A stretch of 6,423 bases of DNA from an uncultured Eubacteriales bacterium (lineage in GTDB: Bacteria > Bacillota > Clostridia > Monoglobales > Firm-18). Shown in pieces: positions 1 to 6,419 of this stretch. Location of the stretch: NCBI GenBank assembly GCA_905210885.1, contig CAJLYO010000104.1, positions 1-6,423 of the forward strand, in the 5' to 3' direction. Both the position numbers and the translations under genes were made by a program. The notes under the pieces were generated by a model, which was not told where the DNA came from, searched no databases, and was given only the letters and a program-made list of their open reading frames with translations. The stretch's first letter is position 1. Every line of letters starts with the position of its first letter.

Positions 1-2
1 AC

Positions 3-365
3 GGCATGTCGGCGTCGGAGGGAATTGTGTGTGCGGTAATGGACGCAAGATGCAATCAGTTTTACAACGCGCTGTTTTTGGTTGAAAACGGTGTTCCCAA
101 TGATAAAATAATCAAAGAGGATAAATCGACCACCACCGGGGAGAATTTTAAGTTTTCCAAAGAAATTTTGGACGGTTATTTTGACGGAAATTACACGGTT
201 TGCTATATAACAAACTCATTTCATATATACCGCGCCGGAATACTGGCACGGAAAAACGGATTTACTGCCGCGCATTTGCACGGCATCACCGATTGGTACA
301 CGGTGCCGACAAACTATATCCGCGAGTGTTCGGCGGTGCTGTTTACATGGATTGTTGTCAGATAG
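3..365 (+). CDS. Apparent TsaB/YdcF chimeric ORF, 5' end outside window
   Basis: The frame is open at the left edge, so the ATG at 6 need not be the true start. Residues 7-24 counted from that ATG (IVCAVMDARCNQFYNALF) look like the conserved mid-region of TsaB, a partner in tRNA t6A37 synthesis. From about residue 25 to the end the match changes to YdcF/DUF218, a family of poorly defined, often membrane-linked proteins: VENGVP, then EDKSTTTGEN, FSKEIL, ITNSFHIYRA and a typical C-terminal PTNYIRE..AVLFTWIV block. The YdcF part lacks its N-terminal half, including the usual VVSGG region, and the TsaB part lacks its C-terminal half. So neither family is intact in the visible part. The ORF ends with TAG 22 bp before the amidohydrolase start, so the two could be co-transcribed. 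It may be a genomic fusion or deletion scar, or a misassembly near a contig end. The family assignments are by eye; function as a fused protein is doubtful. Confidence 0.6.
   Translation, partial: GMSASEGIVCAVMDARCNQFYNALFLVENGVPNDKIIKEDKSTTTGENFKFSKEILDGYFDGNYTVCYITNSFHIYRAGILARKNGFTAAHLHGITDWYTVPTNYIRECSAVLFTWIVVR
72..92 (+). other. Probable junction between TsaB-like and YdcF-like coding sequence
   Basis: This marks codons 23-29 (LFLVENG), where family resemblance switches from TsaB to YdcF. Both families often carry a similar stretch here: TsaB proteins tend to read YNALF followed by a short V/E-x-G segment, and YdcF proteins read YLVENGVP. Short similarity at the join could have promoted recombination or an assembly misjoin. 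The exact breakpoint cannot be fixed from one sequence. Confidence 0.4.
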
Positions 366-375
366 CAAATAAAAC

Positions 376-380
376 AGAGG
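376..380 (+). promoter_or_regulatory. Ribosome binding site of the M20 amidohydrolase
   Basis: AGAGG lies 7 nt before the ATG at 388, a normal Shine-Dalgarno distance. It supports that start over any internal ATG. Confidence 0.65.
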
Positions 381-387
381 AAAAGTC

Positions 388-1506
388 ATGGACGAAATTA
401 TTAAAATACGCAGACAGATTCACCAAAATCCGGAGCTGTCTTTTTGTGAATACAAAACGGCGGAAACGGTTGCAAAATATTTAGAAAAGCTTGGTCTTTC
501 ACCGCGCTGCGGCATTGCAAAAACCGGTGTCACCGCAGATATAAAGGGCGGCGAGGGAAAAACTATACTGCTCCGTGCGGACATGGACGCACTGCCGGTA
601 ACGGAACAAACAGGGCTTTCCTACGCATCGGAAAACAGCGGTGTTATGCACGCATGCGGTCATGATGCGCATATTGCGGTGCTTCTGATGTGTGCGAGAA
701 TTTTGTGTGAAAATAAAGATAGGCTGTGCGGTACGGTGCGTCTTGTATTTCAGCCCGGCGAGGAAACAGCCGGCGGAGCATTGCCGATGATAAATGAAGG
801 CATACTTGAAAACCCAAAGGTTGACGCGGCATTTGCATATCATGTGACAAACGAGGCTCCAACAGGCAGCGTTATAATAAAAAAAGGAAGCCTTATGGCG
901 TCCCCGGACAATTTTTATATAACGGTTAAAGGCATCGGCGGCCACGGAGGACAACCTAAAAATTGCAAAAACCCGATAAATATTGCGGCGCAAATTGTTA
1001 ATATGCTTAACAAAATAATATGTGAGAATTACTATGTTTTATCTGTTTGCAGTATAAAATCCGGCAGCAGTGAAAACGTTGTACCGGATGCTGCGTACAT
1101 TTCCGGTACTGCGCGGACACTGACGCCTGCGGCGCGCGATTACATTCAAAATGCTATAGAAAACGTGTGCGCTGACGCGGCAAAACAATATGAAACTTCG
1201 GTTGAATGTGACTTTGTGCGCCTATATCCTCCTCTTATAAATGATGAAAAAATGATAGACATGTTTTCAAAAACCGCGCGCCGTGTTTTGGGTGCGGAGC
1301 ATGTGCTTACGCAAAAAAATGCGGACATGATAGGCGAAGATTTTTCCTATTTTGCACAGGAGGTTCCTGCATGTATGGTAAAGCTGGGCGGTGCAACGGC
1401 ACCGCTGCACAGTCCGAATCTTACAGTGGACGATGAGGCTGTATTTACAGGTGCAAAACTTATGTCGGAGTTTGTTTTTGATTATTTGAAACAGGATATG
1501 GCATAG
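388..1506 (+). CDS. M20-family amidohydrolase (IAA-amino acid/hippurate hydrolase type)
   Basis: A cytosolic di-metal hydrolase that should cleave N-acyl amino acids or similar amides to a free amino acid plus acid. The substrate cannot be read from sequence. The 372 residues are close to the usual 370-400, and the protein looks complete. In order: N-terminal RRQIHQNPELSF (8-19), LLRADMDALPV (61-71), VMHACGHDAH (87-95), FQPGEE (121-126), a dimerisation (lid) domain at about 174-285 with GGHGGQP (184-190), and C-terminal GEDFSYFAQEVPA (316-328) and LHSPN (340-344). By family precedent C90, H92, E126, H152 and H341 are metal ligands and E125 is the catalytic base; all are present. There is no signal peptide. 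H152 sits in YHV where many relatives have LHV, a minor change. It follows the chimeric ORF by 22 bp and is closed by the terminator at 1528-1561. Alternatives within the subfamily, such as N-acetyldiaminopimelate deacetylase, cannot be excluded, but no lysine pathway gene is adjacent. Confidence 0.9.
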   Translation: MDEIIKIRRQIHQNPELSFCEYKTAETVAKYLEKLGLSPRCGIAKTGVTADIKGGEGKTILLRADMDALPVTEQTGLSYASENSGVMHACGHDAHIAVLLMCARILCENKDRLCGTVRLVFQPGEETAGGALPMINEGILENPKVDAAFAYHVTNEAPTGSVIIKKGSLMASPDNFYITVKGIGGHGGQPKNCKNPINIAAQIVNMLNKIICENYYVLSVCSIKSGSSENVVPDAAYISGTARTLTPAARDYIQNAIENVCADAAKQYETSVECDFVRLYPPLINDEKMIDMFSKTARRVLGAEHVLTQKNADMIGEDFSYFAQEVPACMVKLGGATAPLHSPNLTVDDEAVFTGAKLMSEFVFDYLKQDMA

Positions 1507-1527
1507 ATTGTATCCGGGAAGAAGATA

Positions 1528-1561
1528 AAAATTCTCCGCCGAGTTATCGGCGGAGAATTTT
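1528..1561. terminator. Bidirectional intrinsic terminator between convergent genes
   Basis: Arms 1528-1542 and 1547-1561 are perfect reverse complements (15 bp) around the 4-nt loop GTTA. The GC-rich core (CTCCGCCGA) is flanked by AAAA on the left and TTTT, then ATTTT, on the right, so either strand yields a hairpin followed by a U-rich run. It lies 21 bp after the amidohydrolase stop and 15 bp beyond the helicase stop, so it can end transcription from both sides. Confidence 0.9.
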
Positions 1562-1576
1562 ATTTTCGGCAGCTGC

Positions 1577-3733
1577 CTACAACAGCTTTAAGCGTGCATA
1601 CGCTGCCATAATATTTTTTGTTCCTACGGAATCGAAGGCGATTTCAAGGTGCCAGTCGTTGCCCATGGGGGTTGCTTTTATTATCATGCCCTCGCCGAAT
1701 TTTGAATGTTTAACGCGCTGACCGGCGGTATAATTAACCGACGGCGCGGCAGCGGCGGCTTTGGGTGCAAACGTAACCTTATTGCTTACGGTATACTTCG
1801 GTTTTTCCTCGTATACCGGCTGTTTTTCCTCCTTATGCACAACGTCCAAAAGCTCCGGGTCAATCTCGTCCACAAAGCGCGACTGCTTATTGTAATTGGT
1901 ATTGCCGAAAATCGTTCGGCTTGCGGCATTGGTGATAAACAGCTTTTTCTTTGCGCGTGTTATGCCCACATAGCACAATCGGCGCTCCTCCTCAAGTTCC
2001 TCCTGAGAGGACTGGGACATGTAGCTTGGGAACAGCCCCTCTTCCGTTCCGCACAAAAACACAACGGGAAATTCAAGTCCTTTTGCGGAATGAAGTGTCA
2101 TAAGCACGACAACGTCCTGCTGTTCGTCATAATTATCCACGTCCGCAACAAGAGAAATTTTTTCAAGATATGCGTTTAAATCCGCGTTTTCTCCCTCAGA
2201 CTTTTCAAATTCCACAGCGTCGGACACAAGCTCCTTTATGTTTTCAAGGCGCGTTTTGGATTCCACGGTGTTCTCCGTTATAAGCATGGTTGAATAGCCT
2301 GTTTTGTCAAGCACCGCGTTTATAAACCTTGACAGCGGCATTTCGCGGCTGTCGGCGGCAAGGGAGTCTATAAGCTTTGCAAATTCCCCTAACTTTCCGC
2401 CCTCGCTTCTGCACACTTCAAGCATGCTGATGCCACGCGACAGGGCAAGCTGTTCGCAGTTTGACACGGTTTTTGCGCCTATGCCGCGCTTGGGTTCGTT
2501 TATTATCCTTTTTAAATTAACATTGTCGGCGTTGTTGTTCACAAGCCTTACATACGCCAGAATATCCTTGATTTCCTTGCGGTCAAAGAACCTTAAGCCG
2601 CCCAAAACACGGTACGGCACGGCGTGCTGTATAAGCATATTCTCGATTACACGGGACTGGGCGTTTGTTCTGTACAAAATCGCAATATCGTTATACTCGT
2701 ATTCACCGTACATTTTCGTAATATTATCCGCGATATAGTACGCCTCGTCATGCTCGTTTTTCGCGCGGAACAGGGTGATTTTCTCACCCCTGCCGTTGCC
2801 GGTCCAAAGAGTTTTGCCCTTTCTGCCGAAGTTGTTTTTTATAACGCCGTTTGCCGCGTCCAGAATATTTTGCGTAGAGCGGTAATTTTCCTCCAGCTTT
2901 ATAACCGCAGCGTCGGGGTACTGCTCCTCAAAAGAAAGAATATTCTCAATATTCGCCCCTCTGAATTTATAAATACTCTGGTCATCATCGCCCACAACGC
3001 AAAGGTTTTTGTACCCTCCGGCAAGCATGGAAACAAGGCGGTACTGGGCGTGATTGGTGTCCTGATACTCGTCCACCATTATGTATTTAAACTTGCGGCG
3101 GTAGAAATCCAAAACGTCCTCGTGCCGGGAAAACAGCGAAACGGTAAGCATGATAATATCGTCAAAATCAAGGGCGTTGTAGGTTTTGAGCTTTTTCTGA
3201 TACAGGGCGTAAATATCGGCTATAATGCTTTTCTGATAGTCGTGAAAGCTGTTCTTTTTCATTTCCTCCGGGGTTTCAAGTTCGTCTTTTGCGCGTGAAA
3301 TATTGTTAAGCACCGTTTTCGGGGCGAAAATCTTGTCGTCAATGTCAAGTTCCTTTAAACACTCCTTAACCACGGTTGTCTGGTCGGCGCGGTCGAATAT
3401 GTTAAAGTCGGACTTGTAGCCGATTTTTTCAATATCACGCCGCAGCATGCGCACGCACATGGAATGGAACGTGGAGGCAAAAACTTCGTCCCCCTCGGTG
3501 CCAAGCATGGAAACAAGTCTGCTTTTTAATTCCGCCGCAGCTTTGTTTGTAAAGGTTATCGCCAGAATCTGCCACGGGTTTACGTTAAGACCGCCTATTA
3601 AATACGCTATGCGGTTAATCAAAACCGTGGTTTTTCCGCTGCCGGCACCGGCTAAAATAAGCACGGGACCCTCCGTTTTGAAAACAGCCTCGCGCTGTTT
3701 ATCGTTTAAATTTTTAAATGACAAATCAACCAT
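1577..3733 (-). CDS. pcrA: ATP-dependent DNA helicase PcrA (UvrD/Rep family, SF1A)
   Basis: A 3'-5' DNA translocase/helicase of SF1A. In Bacillota PcrA serves nucleotide excision repair, clears recombination proteins and transcription complexes from DNA, and supports plasmid rolling-circle replication. The 718 residues match the usual 720-740. Visible motifs in order: Q motif LNDKQREAV (9-17), Walker A GAGSGKTT (29-36, K34), Ia ITFTNKAAAE (59-68), Ib STFHS (87-91), Walker B VDEYQD (220-225), III VGDDDQSIYKFRGA (247-260), IV YRST (284-287), V TLHSAKGLE (546-554) and VI YVGITRAKK (588-596, R593). An acidic, then Ala-rich linker (about 631-668) leads to a Tudor-like C-terminal domain (669-718, starting GQRVKHSKFGEG), known in PcrA for binding RNA polymerase. 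All catalytic residues seem intact. The start overlaps the mnmA stop by 8 nt and has its own good ribosome binding site inside mnmA. It is the last gene of the leftward unit. The GDDDQSIYKFRGA form and the Tudor-like tail favour PcrA over Rep. Confidence 0.96.
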   Translation of the reverse strand: MVDLSFKNLNDKQREAVFKTEGPVLILAGAGSGKTTVLINRIAYLIGGLNVNPWQILAITFTNKAAAELKSRLVSMLGTEGDEVFASTFHSMCVRMLRRDIEKIGYKSDFNIFDRADQTTVVKECLKELDIDDKIFAPKTVLNNISRAKDELETPEEMKKNSFHDYQKSIIADIYALYQKKLKTYNALDFDDIIMLTVSLFSRHEDVLDFYRRKFKYIMVDEYQDTNHAQYRLVSMLAGGYKNLCVVGDDDQSIYKFRGANIENILSFEEQYPDAAVIKLEENYRSTQNILDAANGVIKNNFGRKGKTLWTGNGRGEKITLFRAKNEHDEAYYIADNITKMYGEYEYNDIAILYRTNAQSRVIENMLIQHAVPYRVLGGLRFFDRKEIKDILAYVRLVNNNADNVNLKRIINEPKRGIGAKTVSNCEQLALSRGISMLEVCRSEGGKLGEFAKLIDSLAADSREMPLSRFINAVLDKTGYSTMLITENTVESKTRLENIKELVSDAVEFEKSEGENADLNAYLEKISLVADVDNYDEQQDVVVLMTLHSAKGLEFPVVFLCGTEEGLFPSYMSQSSQEELEEERRLCYVGITRAKKKLFITNAASRTIFGNTNYNKQSRFVDEIDPELLDVVHKEEKQPVYEEKPKYTVSNKVTFAPKAAAAAPSVNYTAGQRVKHSKFGEGMIIKATPMGNDWHLEIAFDSVGTKNIMAAYARLKLL
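3726..3733 (-). other. 8-nt overlap of mnmA stop and pcrA start
   Basis: The pcrA ATG (3733-3731) comes before the mnmA TGA (3728-3726) in a different frame, giving the arrangement ATGGTTGA. Ribosomes ending mnmA would finish right at the pcrA start, which suggests translational coupling. Confidence 0.85.
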
Positions 3734-4775
3734 CTATTATACCTCCGCCCAAAACTGTGTCATTATCGTACATTACAAAAGCCTGCCCCGGTGTTACGGC
3801 GCGCTGAGGCTCGTCAAAAACCGCCTTTAATCCGTTTTCTGAAGGATACCCCGTGCACGGTGCGTCAAAGGCGCTGTAGCGCACCTTCGCCGTGCAGCGG
3901 AAGCTGCCCTCCGGTTTGTCAAAGGCGATATAATTAATATTGCTTGCATACAGGGTGTCGGTGAACAAATCCGCGTTGTCGCCCAGAGTCACCCTGTTGG
4001 TTTTCGTATCTATATCCGTTACGTACACCGGCTTGTTAAGGGCGATTCCGAGCCCCTTGCGCTGTCCGATTGTGTAATTTATAATGCCCTTATGCCGCCC
4101 CACGACAGTACCGTCGGCAGTGACAAAATCCCCCGGGGCGCTCTCGCCGGCGCGCTCCCTGATAAATGAGGCGTAATCCCCGTCAGGCACGAAGCAAATC
4201 TCCTGGCTGTCCGGCTTTTTTGCTACGGAAAGCCCCAAATTCTCAGCAATTTTCCGCGTTTTGTCCTTTGTAACGCCGTAAAGAGGGAAAATCGTCTTTG
4301 AAAGCTGGTACTGGGTCATGGTATAAAGAAAATACGTCTGGTCCTTTTTCGGGTCGGCAGAACGTTTCAAAAGATACCTGTTCCCCTGCTTTTCCACTCT
4401 TGCATAATGCCCGGTCGCCACGTAATCCGCCCCGATTTCCGAAGCCTTATGCAGCATTGCGTCAAATTTTAAGTGCTTATTGCACATAATACACGGGTTT
4501 GGGGTTCTGCCGTGAGTATACTCGTCTATAAAATTATTTACAACATATTTATGAAAATCGTCCGTAAAATTAAGGACATAGTAGGGGATTTTAAGCTTGT
4601 TGGCAACGGCTCGTGCATCGTCCACCGCAGACAGCGAGCAGCACCCCCCGTCCGGCTGAACGCCGTCCCAAAGCTTCATGGTAACGCCTATTACCTCGTA
4701 CCCCATTTCAAGCAAAAGAGCGGCAGATGCGGAACTATCCACACCGCCGCTCATTCCAACCACTACCTTACTCAT
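3726..4775 (-). CDS. mnmA: tRNA-specific 2-thiouridylase MnmA
   Basis: This cytosolic enzyme adenylates C2 of U34 in tRNA Lys, Glu and Gln and replaces the oxygen with sulfur drawn from a desulfurase persulfide. The 349 residues are slightly short of the usual 360-370 but complete. The N-terminal PP-loop ATPase domain has SGGVDSS (9-15). TPNPCIMCNK (91-100) holds C98, matching the known catalytic cysteine. GHYARV (122-127) and KDQTYFLY (144-151) follow, and QEICFVPDGD (191-200) holds C194, the second catalytic cysteine that carries persulfide. INYTIGQRKGLGIA (232-245) leads into the C-terminal tRNA-binding beta-barrel part. C95 also makes a CxxC with C98, and C45-C46 form an extra pair. The gene begins inside the end of nifU and I see no clear Shine-Dalgarno before it, so translation probably depends on reinitiation. 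Its place directly after a desulfurase fits direct sulfur donation, as known for YrvO-MnmA in Bacillus. Confidence 0.96.
   Translation of the reverse strand: MSKVVVGMSGGVDSSASAALLLEMGYEVIGVTMKLWDGVQPDGGCCSLSAVDDARAVANKLKIPYYVLNFTDDFHKYVVNNFIDEYTHGRTPNPCIMCNKHLKFDAMLHKASEIGADYVATGHYARVEKQGNRYLLKRSADPKKDQTYFLYTMTQYQLSKTIFPLYGVTKDKTRKIAENLGLSVAKKPDSQEICFVPDGDYASFIRERAGESAPGDFVTADGTVVGRHKGIINYTIGQRKGLGIALNKPVYVTDIDTKTNRVTLGDNADLFTDTLYASNINYIAFDKPEGSFRCTAKVRYSAFDAPCTGYPSENGLKAVFDEPQRAVTPGQAFVMYDNDTVLGGGIIDG
3741..3746 (-). promoter_or_regulatory. Ribosome binding site of pcrA inside mnmA
   Basis: Read on the - strand this is GGAGGT, 7 nt before the ATG at 3733. It is a near-consensus site placed within the last codons of mnmA, which settles the helicase start. 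Confidence 0.8.
4768..4775 (-). other. 8-nt overlap of nifU stop and mnmA start
   Basis: The mnmA ATG (4775-4773) comes before the nifU TAA (4770-4768), reading ATGAGTAA. The roughly 20 bases upstream on the - strand (CACGCTCACCATC next to the ATG) hold no AGGAGG-like site. Coupled reinitiation is the simplest explanation for how mnmA is translated. Confidence 0.75.
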
Positions 4776-5202
4776 GATGGTGAGCGTGACACTCTTCGCA
4801 GTTGCAGCTGCAGCCTAAAATCGGCTCGGGGTCAATGCCCTGTCTTTTATAATAGTCTGCCAGGCACGCACGTATTGCCTCTTCCGCCAAAACGGAGCAG
4901 TGAAGCTTAACCGGCGGCAAGCCGTCAAGCGCCTCAACAACAGCCTTGTTTGTAAGCTCCAAAGCCTCTTTTACGGTTTTGCCCTTAACAAGCTCCGTTG
5001 CCATGCTGCTTGTTGCAACAGCCGCGCCGCAGCCGAAAGTTTTAAACTTTATATCTTTGATAACGTCGTCCTCAATGCGCATATACATTTTCATGATATC
5101 GCCGCATTTTGCGTTACCCACCTGACCGATTGCGTTTGCGTTTTCAAGCTCGCCCACGTTTCTCGGGTTTGAGAAATGGTCCATAACTTTTTCACTGTAC
5201 AT
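4768..5202 (-). CDS. nifU: NifU/IscU-type Fe-S cluster assembly scaffold with Cys/His-rich tail
   Basis: A scaffold on which Fe-S clusters are built from iron and desulfurase-derived sulfur before transfer to client proteins. The IscU-like fold covers about residues 1-125: it starts with YSEKVMDHFSNPRNVGE (2-18) and carries the three ligand cysteines C33 (in NAKCGD, with D35), C58 (in FGCGAA) and C102 (in LHCSVLAEEAI). It lacks the central ferredoxin-like domain and the C-terminal NFU domain of true nitrogenase NifU, so it is the short form common in clostridia. After the fold comes a short tail, 130-144, with C131, C133, C135, C138, H139 and H141-H143, a dense set of possible metal ligands. 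The gene starts 2 nt after nifS ends and overlaps mnmA by 8 nt. The family call is firm; the tail's function is unknown to me. The name iscU would be equally valid. Confidence 0.94.
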   Translation of the reverse strand: MYSEKVMDHFSNPRNVGELENANAIGQVGNAKCGDIMKMYMRIEDDVIKDIKFKTFGCGAAVATSSMATELVKGKTVKEALELTNKAVVEALDGLPPVKLHCSVLAEEAIRACLADYYKRQGIDPEPILGCSCNCEECHAHHHE

Positions 5203-5204
5203 AT

Positions 5205-6380
5205 TTATTCCTTCTTTCCTTTCAGATAATCCTCGTAAAGAGGCGACATGTCTCTTAATCTTTTAACTATGGTTACAAGGTTGTCCACGATTTGCTCAAC
5301 TTCCTCCTCGGTGTTAAGATGCGAGAAAGTCACACGCAGCGAGCCGTGAGCAATGCCGTGGGGCAGTCCTATCGCCAAAAGCACATGGGACGGGTCAAGG
5401 GAACCGCTTGTGCACGCCGAACCGCTTGAAGCGGCTATTCCCACCATGTCAAGGCTTAAAAGCAGACTTTCGCCCTCGATAAATTCAAATGACGTGTTTG
5501 CGTTTCCGGGCAGACGTTTTTCCCTGTCGCCGTTTATTATAACATGGTCGATTTTGCTTGTAACAAAGTCAAGGTATTTGTCACGGAGCTTTTTGCAGTA
5601 CGCCATGTTTTTGTCCATATCGCGCACGGCAATTTCAAGCGCCGTTGCCATGCCCACTATTCCGGCTACGTTTTCCGTACCGGCGCGGCGGTTGCGCTCC
5701 TGTGCGCCGCCGTGCATAAACTGACCTACGCGCGTGCCTGTTTTTATATACAAAAAGCCTACGCCCTTGGGGCCTTCAAACTTATGTGCGGAAACGGAGA
5801 GCATGTCCACGCCCAGCTCGTTTACGTTAACCGGGATATGGCCCACAGCCTGAACGGCATCCGTATGGAAATAAACCTTATGGCGCTTTGCAATTTCCGC
5901 AATTTCGGAAATGGGCTGAATCGTGCCTATCTCGTTGTTGGCGGTCATAATTGAAATCAAAGTGGTTTCCGGTGTGATTGCAGCCTCAACGTCTGCCGGG
6001 TTAACAAGCCCGTTTTTATCCACCGGGACATAAGTAACTTTAAATCCCTGCTTTTCCAAAGCCGCAAAACTGTGCAGCACCGCATGGTGCTCAATTGCCG
6101 AGGTTATAAGGTGCATGCCTTTTTTTCTGTTTGCCTCGGCAGTGCCTTTGATCGCCCAGTTATCCGCTTCGCTTCCGCAGCCGGTGAAAAATATTTCGCT
6201 CGGCTTTGCGCCTATTGCAGCCGCGATTTTTTCTCTTGCTTCGTCCACGGCGGCACGGCTTTTCTGACCTATAGTATATATTGATGAAGCATTTCCGTAA
6301 TATTCGGTAAGATATGGCATCATACTGTCTAAAACTTCCTTGCTCATTTGCGTTGTTGCCGCATTATCTACATATATCAT
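5205..6380 (-). CDS. nifS: Cysteine desulfurase, NifS/IscS group I
   Basis: A cytosolic PLP enzyme that converts L-cysteine to L-alanine and leaves a persulfide on its active-site cysteine, supplying Fe-S assembly and tRNA thiolation. The 391 residues are normal for NifS/IscS (about 390-405). Key parts in order: YVDNAATT (3-10), YGNASSIY (28-35), FFTGCGSEADNWAIKG (64-79), SAIEHHAV (94-101) with H98 stacking on the cofactor, TANNEIGTIQP (146-156), HTDAVQAVGH (172-181) with D174 and Q177, SAHKFEGPKGVGF (197-209) with PLP lysine K200, RAGTEN (232-237), and the mobile loop SSGSACTSGSLDPSHVL (318-334) with catalytic C323. The loop is long, as in group I enzymes, not the short SufS type. It is the first gene of the leftward unit. 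An ATG at 6390 in another frame is not the start, because the PLP-fold strand MIYVDNAATT fits only the ATG at 6380. The iscS name is interchangeable here. Confidence 0.96.
   Translation of the reverse strand: MIYVDNAATTQMSKEVLDSMMPYLTEYYGNASSIYTIGQKSRAAVDEAREKIAAAIGAKPSEIFFTGCGSEADNWAIKGTAEANRKKGMHLITSAIEHHAVLHSFAALEKQGFKVTYVPVDKNGLVNPADVEAAITPETTLISIMTANNEIGTIQPISEIAEIAKRHKVYFHTDAVQAVGHIPVNVNELGVDMLSVSAHKFEGPKGVGFLYIKTGTRVGQFMHGGAQERNRRAGTENVAGIVGMATALEIAVRDMDKNMAYCKKLRDKYLDFVTSKIDHVIINGDREKRLPGNANTSFEFIEGESLLLSLDMVGIAASSGSACTSGSLDPSHVLLAIGLPHGIAHGSLRVTFSHLNTEEEVEQIVDNLVTIVKRLRDMSPLYEDYLKGKKE
5209..5214 (-). promoter_or_regulatory. Ribosome binding site of nifU within the end of nifS
   Basis: On the - strand this reads GAAGGA, 6 nt before the ATG at 5202, and lies in the last Lys-Lys-Glu codons of nifS. 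With only 2 nt between stop and start, it points to coupled translation of desulfurase and scaffold. Confidence 0.65.
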
Positions 6381-6390
6381 ATTGCAACAT

Positions 6391-6396
6391 CTCCCT
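6391..6396 (-). promoter_or_regulatory. Ribosome binding site of nifS
   Basis: On the - strand this reads AGGGAG, 10 nt before the ATG at 6380. The spacing is slightly long but usable, and no better site is nearer. Confidence 0.55.
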
Positions 6397-6413
6397 ACTT
6401 TCGATACAGAATC

Positions 6414-6419
6414 ATTATA
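6414..6419 (-). promoter_or_regulatory. Candidate -10 box for the nifS-nifU-mnmA-pcrA unit
   Basis: A perfect TATAAT on the - strand lies about 34 nt before the nifS start codon, which would give a short leader of some 25-30 nt. The matching -35 region would fall beyond the right edge of the window, so it cannot be tested. The leader is too short for a riboswitch. Any repressor site, such as an IscR-like operator that often governs these genes, would also be mostly outside. Confidence 0.45.

Noticed and set aside
499..993. A 164-codon open frame on the - strand, opposite the amidohydrolase
   Set aside because: Antisense to conserved catalytic motifs of the M20 protein, with low-complexity, Cys/Arg/His-rich translation typical of shadow frames.
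2624..3298. A 224-codon open frame on the + strand, opposite pcrA
   Set aside because: It lies fully antisense to a helicase with intact motifs, has no ribosome binding site I can see and resembles no known protein. It is a shadow of the pcrA codon pattern, as are the other antisense frames in this window.
3022..3517. A 16-base direct repeat (CAAGCATGGAAACAAG) at 3022-3037 and 3502-3517
   Set aside because: Both copies are in the same frame of pcrA and encode Leu-Val-Ser-Met-Leu at residues 73-77 and 233-237 with the same codons. The match is short and not shared by the flanks, so chance is enough.
4768..5202. Nitrogen fixation, suggested by the nifS/nifU names
   Set aside because: The scaffold is the short IscU-like form without the extra NifU domains, and no nitrogenase genes are present. 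These names reflect general Fe-S assembly in this group.
5544..5954. A 136-codon open frame on the + strand, opposite nifS
   Set aside because: Fully inside the cysteine desulfurase, with no supporting start site or family resemblance.
6364..6390. An 8-codon upstream ORF overlapping the nifS start in another frame (ATG at 6390), considered as a regulatory leader peptide
   Set aside because: The purine-rich site directly touches this ATG with no spacing, so initiation would be poor, and the peptide (MLQYDICR) has no run of regulatory codons.
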